Below are positions 36,842 through 45,799 of a stretch of DNA of 64,000 nucleotides, piece by piece. Both the position numbers and the translations under genes were made by a program. A model generated the notes under the pieces. It had not been told where the DNA came from. It ran no database searches and saw only the letters and a program-made list of their open reading frames with translations. The stretch covers positions 24,372 through 88,371 of the forward strand of contig JAJYYA010000003.1 in the NCBI GenBank assembly GCA_021801345.1. The letters run 5' to 3'. The DNA is from Nitrospirota bacterium. GTDB taxonomy: Bacteria > Nitrospirota > Leptospirillia > Leptospirillales > Leptospirillaceae. Positions within the stretch are counted from its first letter, which is position 1. Each line of letters starts with the position of its first letter.

Positions 36842-38158
36842 ATGCCAACCCTCGTAACGAGAGTCCGCGATCTCGGCCAGGCCAAGAAAATCCTGGCGCC
36901 CATTATCGCCCGGGGACAAGACGATGAGGCTCTTTCTGTCAGAAACCGGGTTTCGGAGATCATCGCGTCGGTGCGGACGGGAGGAAACGCCTCCCTTCTC
37001 AATTGGGCCCGGACACTCGACGGGTTCCAGGGAGAAGAGGAAGATCTCGAACTTCCCTCCGACATCGCCGCAAAGGCTTGGAAGACCCTGTTGCCCGAGC
37101 TCCGTGAAGCTCTCTCATTCGCCCATGACCGGATCAAAAAAACCCATGAAACCGCCCGGGAAGGCCTTCGAGACATTTTCCCCGGACCCCGGGGAGGCTC
37201 CCGCTGGACACCCATCGACCGGGTCGCGGTCTACGTCCCGGGGGGGACAGCCCTCTATCCCTCGACCGTGCTCATGACGGCCACCGTAGCGCGGGTGGCA
37301 GGAGTCCGGGAGATCTCGGTCCTGACCCCGGGAGGCCCCCAGGGAGTCTCGCCCGTCATCCTCGCCGCCTGCCACGCCGCCTCCGTCGACCGTATCTTTC
37401 CCGTCGGGGGAGTCCACGGACTGGCCGCCCTGGCCTTTGGGACCGAGACCCTTCCGGCCGTCGACCAGATCGTCGGGCCCGGAAACCGCTATGTCGCCGA
37501 GGCCAAGCGCCAGCTTTACGGAACGATCGCCATCGACATGATCGCCGGACCCACCGAGGTCGTGGTGATCGCCGACCGATCGGCCAACCCTCGATGGGTG
37601 GCGGCCGATCTTCTTGCCCAGGCCGAACACGACAAACAGGCCTCGGCAGTCCTTCTCACCGACTCGGAGGAGCTCGCAGGTAAGGTCGCCGGGGAGATCG
37701 AGAGCCAGCTTGCGACCCTTCCCCGGGCAGAGATCGCCCGGGGGGCGCTTGAGCGTTTCGGAGCCCTTCTCGTCGTCGATTCGATCGATATGGCCGCCGC
37801 CCTCTCCGACCTTCTCGCGCCGGAGCATCTCGAACTCTGTGTCGGCGACCCCGGCGCCCTGGCGAAAAAGATTAAAAATGCCGGGGCGATCTTCATGGGC
37901 TCAGGCGTCCCCGAGGCCGCCGGAGACTACTGCTACGGTCCGAGCCACGTCCTCCCCACAAACGGAACGGCCCGTTTCGCCTCGCCCGTAGGTGTCGAGA
38001 CCTTCATGAAGCGAACCAGCCTCCTGGGACTCCCGGAAAGCTCCGGGACGATCCCCGACCTCGACCGGATCCTTGAGGTCTCGGAGATCCTGGCCCGAGC
38101 CGAAGGCCTCGAGGGCCACGCCCGATCGGCCGGACTCAGGCGCCGGACGACACCATGA
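36842..38158 (+). CDS. hisD: histidinol dehydrogenase
   Basis: Last two steps of histidine synthesis, NAD-dependent. Visible blocks are DRVAVYVPGGTALYPSTVLM, quoted by its core VYVPGG, then VDQIVGPGNRYVAEAKRQL, AGPTEVVVIAD, LLAQAEHDKQA and PSHVLPTNGTARF; the Zn-binding and catalytic His residues lie in the last two. At 438 residues the length is normal. Its stop overlaps the hisC start by four bases. Confidence 0.96.
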   Translation: MPTLVTRVRDLGQAKKILAPIIARGQDDEALSVRNRVSEIIASVRTGGNASLLNWARTLDGFQGEEEDLELPSDIAAKAWKTLLPELREALSFAHDRIKKTHETAREGLRDIFPGPRGGSRWTPIDRVAVYVPGGTALYPSTVLMTATVARVAGVREISVLTPGGPQGVSPVILAACHAASVDRIFPVGGVHGLAALAFGTETLPAVDQIVGPGNRYVAEAKRQLYGTIAIDMIAGPTEVVVIADRSANPRWVAADLLAQAEHDKQASAVLLTDSEELAGKVAGEIESQLATLPRAEIARGALERFGALLVVDSIDMAAALSDLLAPEHLELCVGDPGALAKKIKNAGAIFMGSGVPEAAGDYCYGPSHVLPTNGTARFASPVGVETFMKRTSLLGLPESSGTIPDLDRILEVSEILARAEGLEGHARSAGLRRRTTP

Positions 38159-39240
38159 GCCCCTCCGACCTCGCTTGGCTGCGCCGGACCTCCCCGACGA
38201 CCGCCAGTCGCCCCAGGACCCTTCGGACCGAGACCCGAGGGATCGCAAGACTCGACCTTCTCGAACACGCCTCCCCCCTTTCGCCCCGGCTCATGCGACG
38301 GATCGGAAGGGCATTTTCTTCCCTCGATCTGAACCGTTACCCGGACAGCGAGGCCGGCGAGTTAAAGAGAGAATTCTCAAAAAGACTGGCAATCTCTACG
38401 GATCACATTTTGCTGGGAAAAGGATCGGATGAACTTCTTCAAATTCTTTTTCTTTCGATCTCGGGACCGATCCTCATCGTCGAACCCTCCTTTCCCATGT
38501 ACCGGAACATCGCGGAGACAGTGGAGCGAAACGTCCACTCGGTTCTTCTCGACGTCGACCTGACCCTGAACATGGACCGCCTCCTCGAATCGGTCCATCT
38601 CCATGCCCCCGCTCTCGTCGTCCTCTCCCATCCGAACAACCCCACAGGGGCAGGGCTCTGCCCGGAGGAGGTCGCACGCCTTGCCTTTGCGGCCCCCGGA
38701 GGAGTCCTGATCGACGAGGCTTACCACCCGTTTGCCGGAAGCACGCATCTGCCTCTCATGGAAAAGTTTCCCAACCTGATGATCCTCAGGTCTCTCTCCA
38801 AGGCCGGACTTGCGGCCATCCGGATCGGACAGCTGATCGCAGCCCCCGAGATCATCCGGCGTCTCGACGAGATCCGGCTTCCCTACAATATCGACGGAAT
38901 GGTCCAGTCGGCCGCCCGTCTTCTCTGCCGGGAGGCCCTTCCCGCCCTCGAGGTGAGAGCCCGGGGAGTTGCCGCGCGCCGGGATCTCCTGTTCGAGGCA
39001 CTGAAAAAAATACCGGGAATCACGCCCTTTCCCTCCCGGGCCAACTTCATTCTCTTCCGGACGGGGAGAGCTCCTTGCTCCGAGGTTTTTTCAAAACTCA
39101 AGGAGCACGGGATCCTCGTCCGGGAAATGTCCGGAGACCACCCTCTCCTTGAAGGCTGCCTGCGCGTGACCGTGGGACCAAGGGCCGAAGTCCGGCTCTT
39201 CCTAAGGGCCCTCGACTCCATCATGAAAGGATTCCTATGA
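38155..39240 (+). CDS. hisC: histidinol-phosphate aminotransferase
   Basis: PLP-dependent fold-type I aminotransferase. The N-terminal block NRYPDSEAGELK contains the substrate loop, VLSHPNNPTGAGL and LIDEAYHPF follow, and the PLP Lys is in LRSLSKAGLAAIRIG. It has 361 residues. ATGA overlaps join it to hisD before and hisB after. The gene order D-C-B is the common one. Confidence 0.93.
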   Translation: MSPSDLAWLRRTSPTTASRPRTLRTETRGIARLDLLEHASPLSPRLMRRIGRAFSSLDLNRYPDSEAGELKREFSKRLAISTDHILLGKGSDELLQILFLSISGPILIVEPSFPMYRNIAETVERNVHSVLLDVDLTLNMDRLLESVHLHAPALVVLSHPNNPTGAGLCPEEVARLAFAAPGGVLIDEAYHPFAGSTHLPLMEKFPNLMILRSLSKAGLAAIRIGQLIAAPEIIRRLDEIRLPYNIDGMVQSAARLLCREALPALEVRARGVAARRDLLFEALKKIPGITPFPSRANFILFRTGRAPCSEVFSKLKEHGILVREMSGDHPLLEGCLRVTVGPRAEVRLFLRALDSIMKGFL

Positions 39241-39842
39241 CCCCCTCCCCCTCTCCCCGGACGGCCACCCTTGTCCGGGAAACCCGGGAAACCCGCATCG
39301 AAGGAACTCTCTTTCTCGATGGCACGGGAAAGACGAAGATCGCCACAGGGATGCCCTTTTTCGACCACCTTCTCGACCAGGTGGGACGACACGGCCTCTT
39401 CGATCTCGAGCTTTCCGCCAGAGGAGACCTCGAGGTCGACTGGCACCACACAGTCGAGGATACGGGGCTTCTTCTGGGAAGCCTTCTCGACCTGGCCCTC
39501 GGAGAGCGGACCGCCATCAGCCGGTACGGCTATTTTTACGCTCCTCTCGACGAGGCGATGGCCCGCACGGTGGTCGACCTGTCGGGACGCCCCTACCTCG
39601 TCTGCGACCTTCCTCTCGAGCGCGGAGAGCGCGTCAGAGACTTCGATCTCGACCTCCTCGAAGACTTTTTCCAGGCCTTCTGTCAGAAGGGACGCCTCAC
39701 TCTCCACCTCCATCTCCTCTCCGGACGCAACAGCCACCACAAGGCAGAGGCTCTTTTCAAGTCCTTCGCACGAGCTCTTCGCATGGCGGTTTCCGTCGAC
39801 TCACGTCAAACGGGGATCCCCTCAACAAAAGGCTCCCTCTGA
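39237..39842 (+). CDS. hisB: imidazoleglycerol-phosphate dehydratase
   Basis: Manganese enzyme of histidine synthesis. Both metal-binding half-motifs are visible: FFDHLLDQVGRHGLFDL with DWHHTVEDTGLLLG, and HLHLLSGRNSHHKAEALFKSFARALR, of which the key part is NSHHKAEA. At 201 residues it is monofunctional, without the histidinol-phosphatase domain of enteric HisB. Its stop and the hisH start overlap by one base (TGATG). Confidence 0.95.
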   Translation: MTPSPSPRTATLVRETRETRIEGTLFLDGTGKTKIATGMPFFDHLLDQVGRHGLFDLELSARGDLEVDWHHTVEDTGLLLGSLLDLALGERTAISRYGYFYAPLDEAMARTVVDLSGRPYLVCDLPLERGERVRDFDLDLLEDFFQAFCQKGRLTLHLHLLSGRNSHHKAEALFKSFARALRMAVSVDSRQTGIPSTKGSL

Positions 39843-40465
39843 TGGCGGAGGCCCCCCGCACGGCGGTCATCGACTACGGAATGGGAAACATCCATTCCGT
39901 CTCGAAGGCGCTCGAGGCCACCGGCCATCGGGTGGCCATCGTCTCCGATCCAGGTGGGCTTGCCGCATTCTCGCCCTCCCACCTGGTCCTTCCGGGGGTG
40001 GGGGCCTTCGGGGAAGGGAAGTCCCGCCTCGAAGAGGGAGGGTGGATTCCCCTCCTTGAGGAGTGGATCCAAAACGACCGGCCCTTTTTGGGGATCTGCC
40101 TCGGGATGCAGCTCCTGTTCGAACGGAGTCAGGAGTTCGGGAGCCACCGGGGTCTCTCCCTTTTCCGGGGGGAGGTCGTCCCCTTCGACCCCGGAAAGGG
40201 AAAGGTTCCCCAGATCGGTTGGAACGAGGTCGTACGCAAGATCGACCACCCTCTCTGGAGAGGTCTTCCGGAAGCCCCGAACCTCTACTTCGTCCACTCG
40301 TATCGGGTCCAAACTCCGGACGTTGACATCGTCCTGGGGGAGACCGACTACCAGGGCCCCTATCCGTCGATGGTCGGGCGGGGAAGGGTCGCAGCGGTGC
40401 AGTTCCACCCCGAAAAAAGCCAATTGGCCGGGCTTCGGCTTCTTGAAAACTTTGGAGGATTCTAG
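39842..40465 (+). CDS. hisH: imidazole glycerol phosphate synthase glutaminase subunit HisH
   Basis: Class I glutamine amidotransferase that feeds ammonia to HisF. The nucleophile Cys is in GICLGMQLLFE near residue 85, and the His and Glu of the triad are in AVQFHPEKSQ. The N-terminus VIDYGMGNIHSV is family-typical. It has 207 residues. Its partner hisF is two genes downstream. Confidence 0.95.
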   Translation: MAEAPRTAVIDYGMGNIHSVSKALEATGHRVAIVSDPGGLAAFSPSHLVLPGVGAFGEGKSRLEEGGWIPLLEEWIQNDRPFLGICLGMQLLFERSQEFGSHRGLSLFRGEVVPFDPGKGKVPQIGWNEVVRKIDHPLWRGLPEAPNLYFVHSYRVQTPDVDIVLGETDYQGPYPSMVGRGRVAAVQFHPEKSQLAGLRLLENFGGF

Positions 40466-40466
40466 C

Positions 40467-41198
40467 ATGGAGCTTTACCCGGCGATCGACCTCTCCGGAG
40501 GCCGGGTCGTCCGCCTGACCCAGGGGGACTTTGCCCGATCCACCGTCTACGAGGAAGATCCCGCACGTGCCGCGCGCACCTTTGCCTCCCAGGGAGCCCG
40601 ATGGCTCCATGTCGTCGACCTCGATGGGGCAAAAACAGGAAAACCGGGCAATCTCCAAGCGCTCAAGTCCCTCCTCGCCGTCTTCCCCGGAAAGGTTCAG
40701 GTCGGCGGTGGAATCCGAACCGTGGAGACCGCCCGGGAGTATCTCTCCATGGGTGTCGAACGGCTGGTTCTGGGGACCGGAGCTCTCACCGACCCGCTCT
40801 TTCTCAAGACGATGCTCCGGGAGATTCCGGGTCGATTTTTCGTGGGCGTCGACGTAAGAGACGGGCGCATCGCCATCTCAGGCTGGCTAGAAACAACCGA
40901 AGGCTCTCCCCGCTCCACCATGGCGCGCCTCGCCGCAGAGGGAGTGGCAGGATTCATCTATACCGATATCGCCAAAGACGGAATGCTCGAGGGGCCCAAT
41001 CTTCCCGTCTACCGTGAGCTCTCCTCGGCCCTCCCGGTCCCCGTGATCGCAAGCGGGGGGATCGGATCGCTCGACGATATCCGGGAGCTCAGGGAGTCGG
41101 GGGTCTCCGGGGCGATCGTCGGACGAGCCCTTTACACCGGAGCGGTCGACCTCGTCTCGGCTCTCGCCCTCTGCGGTGCAGGGTCCCCCTCATGCTGA
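40467..41198 (+). CDS. hisA: ProFAR isomerase HisA
   Basis: TIM-barrel isomerase of histidine synthesis. The N-terminal Asp is in YPAIDLSGGRVVRL, the two phosphate-binding regions are VQVGGGIRT and ASGGIGS, and the second catalytic Asp is in YTDIAKDGML. The ATG at 40467 follows GGAGG by eight bases and gives 243 residues. The frame continues open far upstream inside hisH; that extension is a shadow of hisH and not part of the protein. Confidence 0.95.
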   Translation: MELYPAIDLSGGRVVRLTQGDFARSTVYEEDPARAARTFASQGARWLHVVDLDGAKTGKPGNLQALKSLLAVFPGKVQVGGGIRTVETAREYLSMGVERLVLGTGALTDPLFLKTMLREIPGRFFVGVDVRDGRIAISGWLETTEGSPRSTMARLAAEGVAGFIYTDIAKDGMLEGPNLPVYRELSSALPVPVIASGGIGSLDDIRELRESGVSGAIVGRALYTGAVDLVSALALCGAGSPSC

Positions 41199-41980
41199 AG
41201 AAGAGAATCATCCCCTGCCTCGACATGAAGGGGGGGAGAGTGGTGAAGGGGATCCGCTTCGAATCCCTGACCGATGCAGGAGACCCTGTGGAGACCGCCG
41301 CTCTTTACGACCGCATGGGAGCGGACGAACTCTGCTTCCTCGACATCGGCGCCTCGGTGGAAAATCGGGGGACACTCTTCGAGATCGTGGAGAAGACGGC
41401 CAGCCGGGTCTTCCTTCCCCTTACGGTGGGAGGAGGCATCCGGTCGACAGAGGAGATCCGCAAGGCCCTCAACGCCGGCGCGGACAAGGTGTCGCTCAAC
41501 TCCGCCGCCCTTGCCAGGCCTGAGATCCTGACCGAAGGAGCCCTCCGGTTCGGAGCCCAGTGCATCGTCCTGGCCGTGGACGTCAAGCGAGACGGGAACT
41601 CCTGGCGCGTCTACTCCCACGGAGGAACACGGCCTACCGACCGGGATGCCCTGGAATGGATCGTCGAGGGGGCCAGAAGGGGGGCCGGAGAGATCCTCCT
41701 CACCTCCATGGACCAAGACGGAACAAAACAGGGCTACGATACGGAGCTTATTCGCGCCGTCAGCCGCGCAGTCGACCTCCCCCTGATCGCCTCCGGAGGC
41801 GCCGGATGCCTTGAAGACTTCGCCCGGGCCTTCGAAGCAGGGGCGGACGCGGCACTCGCCGCGAGCCTCTTTCATTTCGGAACGGTCGACATCCGGGAGC
41901 TTCGACGCTTCCTCGCGCAGAGGGGCTTCCCGGTCCGGCCGCCCTCGGACAACGCCTTATCCGGAGATTCCCATGGATGA
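41192..41980 (+). CDS. hisF: imidazole glycerol phosphate synthase cyclase subunit HisF
   Basis: TIM-barrel cyclase that receives ammonia from HisH. Catalytic Asp residues are in IIPCLDMKGGRVVKG and LTSMDQDGTKQGYD; the phosphate loops are LTVGGGIRS and ASGGAG. It has 262 residues. It overlaps hisA by seven bases and hisIE by eight. The His pathway is thus encoded end to end without gaps. Confidence 0.95.
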   Translation: MLKKRIIPCLDMKGGRVVKGIRFESLTDAGDPVETAALYDRMGADELCFLDIGASVENRGTLFEIVEKTASRVFLPLTVGGGIRSTEEIRKALNAGADKVSLNSAALARPEILTEGALRFGAQCIVLAVDVKRDGNSWRVYSHGGTRPTDRDALEWIVEGARRGAGEILLTSMDQDGTKQGYDTELIRAVSRAVDLPLIASGGAGCLEDFARAFEAGADAALAASLFHFGTVDIRELRRFLAQRGFPVRPPSDNALSGDSHG

Positions 41981-42665
41981 CCTTCTCCTTCGCACCCTTT
42001 TTCCCGACAGTGAAACACTCCGCCCCGTCGTCGTACAGGAGGTCCGCTTCGGCAAGGTCCTGATGGTGGGGTACATGAACAGGGCCGCTCTCGACAGGAC
42101 GCTCGAGACGAAAACGGTCACCTTCTTCAGCCGCTCGAAGGGACGCCTCTGGACAAAAGGCGAGAGCTCGGGCCACACCCTCGATCTCGTCGCCCTCCGC
42201 TACGACTGCGACGCCGACACCCTCCTGGCCCTGTCCCGACCGCAGGGCCCCACCTGCCACACGGGAACCGCAAGCTGCTTCGACGGCCGGCCCCTCTCGC
42301 CGGCGAGCGACTTCCGGGCTCCCTTCGAAACCCTGGGAGAGCTTGCGGAGACAATCCGGAGCCGGCGGGGGGAGGATCCCGAAAAGTCCTATGTCGCAAA
42401 GCTTCTTTTGGGCCCTCTCGCTCCTCTTCTCAAGAAGCTTGTGGAAGAGGCGGGAGAGACAATGGCCGCCGTCTACGAACACGACCAGCCCGCGATCCGC
42501 TCGGAGATGGCCGACCTCCTCTTCCATCTCCTCCTCGCCATGGAGCGCACGGGAACCCCCTGGGAGGAGGTTCTGGGCGTTCTCCAAAAAAGGTCGGGAA
42601 AAAGCGGGATCGAGGAAAAAAAAGAACGGACGGGATCCCCCACAGAAAAAGGAGCTGGCCCATGA
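41973..42665 (+). CDS. hisI: bifunctional phosphoribosyl-AMP cyclohydrolase / phosphoribosyl-ATP pyrophosphatase HisIE
   Basis: The N-terminal HisI domain (about residues 1-110) contains VLMVGYMNRAAL, the metal-binding YDCDADTLL and the cysteines of GPTCHTGTASCF. The C-terminal HisE domain (about 115-200) shows KLVEEAGETMAAV and EMADLLFHLLL, typical of the all-alpha pyrophosphatase fold. ATG 41973 follows CGGAGA and is preferred over the much longer open frame. The C-terminal 25 residues are charged and unconserved. It has 230 residues. Confidence 0.93.
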   Translation: MDDLLLRTLFPDSETLRPVVVQEVRFGKVLMVGYMNRAALDRTLETKTVTFFSRSKGRLWTKGESSGHTLDLVALRYDCDADTLLALSRPQGPTCHTGTASCFDGRPLSPASDFRAPFETLGELAETIRSRRGEDPEKSYVAKLLLGPLAPLLKKLVEEAGETMAAVYEHDQPAIRSEMADLLFHLLLAMERTGTPWEEVLGVLQKRSGKSGIEEKKERTGSPTEKGAGP

Positions 42666-43027
42666 CATCCGAAACAGCCGAAACCTGTCTCTTCTGCCGC
42701 ATCGCCTCCGGAGCGATCCCGGCGAAACGTCTCCGGGAGTCCCGGGACTCCCTGGTGATCGCGGATCTCTCGCCCCAGGCCCCCCACCACTACCTCCTGA
42801 TCCCTAAACGCCATGCCGCCGACATCGGCCAGTTCATGAAGGGAGAGCGGGCCGCCGAAGAGATGGCCGACCTCCTTTCACAGGGTGTTGGCCTGGCCGG
42901 GGAGAAGGGCTTCGCCGAACGGGGATACCGGCTCGTGGCCAACACCGGGCCCGACGGGGGGCAGACGGTGGGACACCTCCATATCCACCTTCTTGCGGGA
43001 CGAGAAATGGGCTGGCCCCCCGGATAG
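42662..43027 (+). CDS. HIT-family (histidine triad) nucleotide-binding protein
   Basis: Small hydrolase of the HINT branch. CLFCRIASGAIPA at the N-terminus carries the CxxC pair common in this group, and the histidine triad is VGHLHIHLLAG near the C-terminus. At 121 residues it is complete. It overlaps hisIE by four bases and is the last gene of the rho-his run. Such proteins hydrolyse adenosine phosphoramidates; the physiological substrate is unknown. Confidence 0.92.
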   Translation: MTSETAETCLFCRIASGAIPAKRLRESRDSLVIADLSPQAPHHYLLIPKRHAADIGQFMKGERAAEEMADLLSQGVGLAGEKGFAERGYRLVANTGPDGGQTVGHLHIHLLAGREMGWPPG

Positions 43028-43067
43028 AGCCGATAACGGCCGTCCGAAGAAAAGAGACCACCTTATT

Positions 43068-43096
43068 TTGACAAAATCCCCGAACAGGGATAAAAT
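43068..43096 (+). promoter_or_regulatory. consensus sigma-70 promoter for rpsU-dnaG-rpoD
   Basis: TTGACA at 43068-43073 and TAAAAT at 43091-43096 are separated by exactly 17 bases. It is the closest match to consensus in the window. The rpsU start lies 41 bases downstream of the -10 box. It should drive the macromolecular-synthesis operon. Confidence 0.88.
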
Positions 43097-43137
43097 AAAT
43101 AGTCTTGGTCAGTCCTAATCCATAAGGGAGGTTTTGA

Positions 43138-43335
43138 ATGACAGGAGTTCGCGTCAAGGAAAACGAATCATTTGAGAGCGCCCTCAAGCGCTTCAAGAAG
43201 CAGTGCGAAAAGGCGGGGATCCTCTCCGACGTCAAGAAGCGCGAGCATTACGAAAAGCCCTCCGTCCGCCGGAAGAAGAAGGCTCTCGCCGCCCGCAAGA
43301 AAGCCTTGAAGCGCGCCCGTCTGGCGGTTCGCTGA
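43138..43335 (+). CDS. rpsU: 30S ribosomal protein bS21
   Basis: Very basic 65-residue protein with the family pattern [24 protein letters not shown] and a Lys/Arg-rich C-terminus ([19 protein letters not shown]). GGGAGG lies seven bases before the ATG. It opens the rpsU-dnaG-rpoD operon, known from many bacteria to link translation, replication and transcription. A 136-base spacer without recognisable genes follows. Confidence 0.95.
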   Translation: MTGVRVKENESFESALKRFKKQCEKAGILSDVKKREHYEKPSVRRKKKALAARKKALKRARLAVR

Positions 43336-43471
43336 CTGTACTTTAATTAGGGCTTTTTTCGGAAGCCGGCTTCGGAATCGAGTCGAGCCGGGTTCGAAGG
43401 TCGGAAATCCGGTCTTTCCATCCGTCTGAGCGGTCTTTTTCAACAACACCACCACATGTGAAGGGGAAAGA

Positions 43472-43927
43472 GTGAGCCTGCGGGAAACGCTTCTGGACCA
43501 CCAGAAGGAGAGCCTGAAATCCAGGGACTCCCTGCGTCTTTCTGTCCTCCGTCTTCTCCTCTCCCAGGTCAAGAACCGGGAGATCGAAAAGGGGAAGGGG
43601 GAGATCCTGACCGACGAGGAAATCATCGAGACGATCTCTTCGATGGTCCGAAAGATGGACGAGTCGATTCAGGGTTTTACCGCCGGGGGACGGACCGATC
43701 TCGCGGACAAGGAACGGGCGGAACAGGAAATCCTCAGGGCCTATCTTCCCGAACCCCTGTCCGAAGAGGCGGTCGATCGACTCATCAAGGAGGGAATCGC
43801 CGCGACGGGAGCCTCCGGGCCAAAAGGGATGGGAGCCCTCATGCAATGGCTTTCTCCCCGAACAAAGGGACGTGCCGACAACAGGATCGTGAGCCAGAAG
43901 GTGAAGGCGGCGCTCGAAAATTCCTGA
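43472..43927 (+). CDS. GatB/YqeY domain protein
   Basis: A 151-residue all-helical protein resembling the tRNA-binding tail of GatB. Typical features are the N-terminal KSRDSLRLSVLRLLLS, the central LADKERAEQEILRAYLPEPLSE and the Gly-rich SGPKGMGALMQWL before the last helix. The start is GTG 43472 after AGGGGAAAGA. Between rpsU and dnaG this family is often found. Its function is not established; a role in tRNA-dependent amidation has been suggested for the domain. Confidence 0.88.
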   Translation: MSLRETLLDHQKESLKSRDSLRLSVLRLLLSQVKNREIEKGKGEILTDEEIIETISSMVRKMDESIQGFTAGGRTDLADKERAEQEILRAYLPEPLSEEAVDRLIKEGIAATGASGPKGMGALMQWLSPRTKGRADNRIVSQKVKAALENS

Positions 43928-44026
43928 CGGGACATTTCGGGAAAAATTCTTGGCCGGGGAAATATCTTGGCCCGGGGAAATTCCTGGAGGGTCCGGGACT
44001 CCTGAAGCCAATCGAACGGACGGCTG

Positions 44027-45793
44027 ATGGCGGATGAATGGGTGGAGTCGGTCCGTCGTGCCACGGACCTGGTCGATGTAGCCTCACGCTACGTCAACCT
44101 GAGAAAGCGCGGGCAAAAGTGGGTTGGCCTGTGCCCCTTTCATGAAGAAAAGTCTCCTTCGTTCCAAATCGATCCCGACAAACAGCTTTATTACTGTTTT
44201 GGCTGCCATGCCGGTGGTGATGTCTTTCGCCTCGTCGAAAAGCTTGACCACAAGTCCTTCGGCGAGGTCGTTCGCGCTCTGGCCCAGGATGCGGGCATTG
44301 CCCTCCCCGAGCGGGGAACGGCCGAAGAAAGAGAGCGAAGGGATCGTGTCAGGAAAGCGCTTGTAGCCGCCCTCGACCTCTATCGCAAGGCCCTGCGTTC
44401 TCCTCAGGGAGAGGTCGCCAGGCGATACTTGAAGGAAGAGAGGAAACTCTCCGATAAGTCTATCGAGCGCTTCGGACTCGGATGGGCTCCCTCCTCCTCG
44501 ATTCTGGCGGAGACCTTCGGAGACGGACGTGCCGGAACCGACCCCGAAGGAATTGCCAGGGCCCTGATCGAGACAGGGATGATCAAACCCGGCCCCCCGC
44601 GCTCTGGCGGTTCCGTCTCGGGGGGAGATCTCTTCCGGTCCCGGGTGATGATCCCGATCCGGGACCGGGAAGGCGGGGCTCCGGTAGGCTTTGGGGGACG
44701 CACCCTCGAAACATCGGGGCGCTCTCCGAAGTATCTCAACTCGGCAGAGTCCCCGACCTTCAAAAAGCGCGAGATTCTCTTCGGAATCGATCAGGCCGCC
44801 CGGGCCATGAAGCGGGAGGGACGGGTCCTGGTGGTCGAGGGCTACTTCGACGTCATCGGACTCTCCCAGGCCGGAATCGAGAACGTGGTCGCCCCGCTGG
44901 GAACCGCTCTGGGACCGGCCCATATCTCCGCCATCAAGAAACACGCGGGCGAGGTCCTGCTTCTTTTCGACGGGGACAGGGCTGGTCGGGAGGCGGCGAT
45001 GAGCATCATCGGGCGCTTCCTCTGGGACCCCGACCTCACCTTTCGGGCGGTCTGGCTCCCGGACGGGATCGATCCCGACACATGGGTTGCGAAGATCGGG
45101 CGGGAGGCTGTCGAAAAAGCCCTTTCCGAGGCGCTTCCCATGGGCGACTTCGTTCTCGACTGGCTCTCGTCTTCCGTCGTCCGAGCCCGGACATCGAAGG
45201 ATCCGGATCTTCGGGCGAATCTGACGCGAGACTTTCTCGACATGGTCCGGGCCTTCCCCGACCTCGAGGTTCAGGATCGCCTCCTCGACCGGGGGGCCAT
45301 CCTTCTCGGAACGATGAAGGACCTTCTCGCCCATAGCCTTCTTTCCGGACAGGAAGCGGCGAAGGATCACCGGAAGGAGCGTCTTCCGGAAGAGGGGGGA
45401 CCCACCCTTGGAAACAGGGCTCTTTCCGTACGGAACCATCTCGTGGAGCTCTTGAGGATCTGGACAGACGGGGAGTCTCCCCATCCGCGGGAAATCCTCA
45501 AGAGAGACGACTTCGCCTTCGTCGAGGAGACGGGCCTCGCCTCGATCCTCGACGAGCTCTGGGCGCAAGGGGAGGCGGGGCCGGACAAAAGCGGCCCGGG
45601 GATCTTCCACGACCTCCTCAAGAGAGATCCGCCCCTGATGAAACTCTGGTATGAATTGCCGGCCGATCCCGGCTCTCGGCAGGAACGCCTCGAGGATATC
45701 CGACTTGCCGCATGGCGCATGTCGAGAAAGAGAAAGCGAAAAGAAGGTCGGGGAGGATCCGGGCAGCCGGAGACTCCTCCCACCCCCCTATAG
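44027..45793 (+). CDS. dnaG: DNA primase
   Basis: Makes RNA primers for replication. The CHC2 zinc ribbon is LCPFHEEKSPSF with YYCFGCHAGGD (residues about 36-65). The TOPRIM core shows VVEGYFDVIGL and LLFDGDRAG. The C-terminal part ends in a basic, Gly-rich tail and is less conserved. It has 588 residues. ATG 44027 follows a short spacer that contains two similar copies of a TTGGCCGGGGAAAT-type sequence. rpoD starts seven bases after the stop. Confidence 0.94.
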   Translation: MADEWVESVRRATDLVDVASRYVNLRKRGQKWVGLCPFHEEKSPSFQIDPDKQLYYCFGCHAGGDVFRLVEKLDHKSFGEVVRALAQDAGIALPERGTAEERERRDRVRKALVAALDLYRKALRSPQGEVARRYLKEERKLSDKSIERFGLGWAPSSSILAETFGDGRAGTDPEGIARALIETGMIKPGPPRSGGSVSGGDLFRSRVMIPIRDREGGAPVGFGGRTLETSGRSPKYLNSAESPTFKKREILFGIDQAARAMKREGRVLVVEGYFDVIGLSQAGIENVVAPLGTALGPAHISAIKKHAGEVLLLFDGDRAGREAAMSIIGRFLWDPDLTFRAVWLPDGIDPDTWVAKIGREAVEKALSEALPMGDFVLDWLSSSVVRARTSKDPDLRANLTRDFLDMVRAFPDLEVQDRLLDRGAILLGTMKDLLAHSLLSGQEAAKDHRKERLPEEGGPTLGNRALSVRNHLVELLRIWTDGESPHPREILKRDDFAFVEETGLASILDELWAQGEAGPDKSGPGIFHDLLKRDPPLMKLWYELPADPGSRQERLEDIRLAAWRMSRKRKRKEGRGGSGQPETPPTPL

Positions 45794-45799
45794 GGAGAG

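Noticed and set aside
39954..40466. Long N-terminal extension of HisA giving a 414-residue frame
   Set aside because: The extension overlaps hisH in another frame and is Arg/Ser-rich; the ATG at 40467 has a good ribosome-binding site and the family N-terminus.
44084..45610. 508-codon open frame opposite dnaG
   Set aside because: Antisense shadow of a certain gene; low-complexity Gly/Pro/Arg-rich product without family features.
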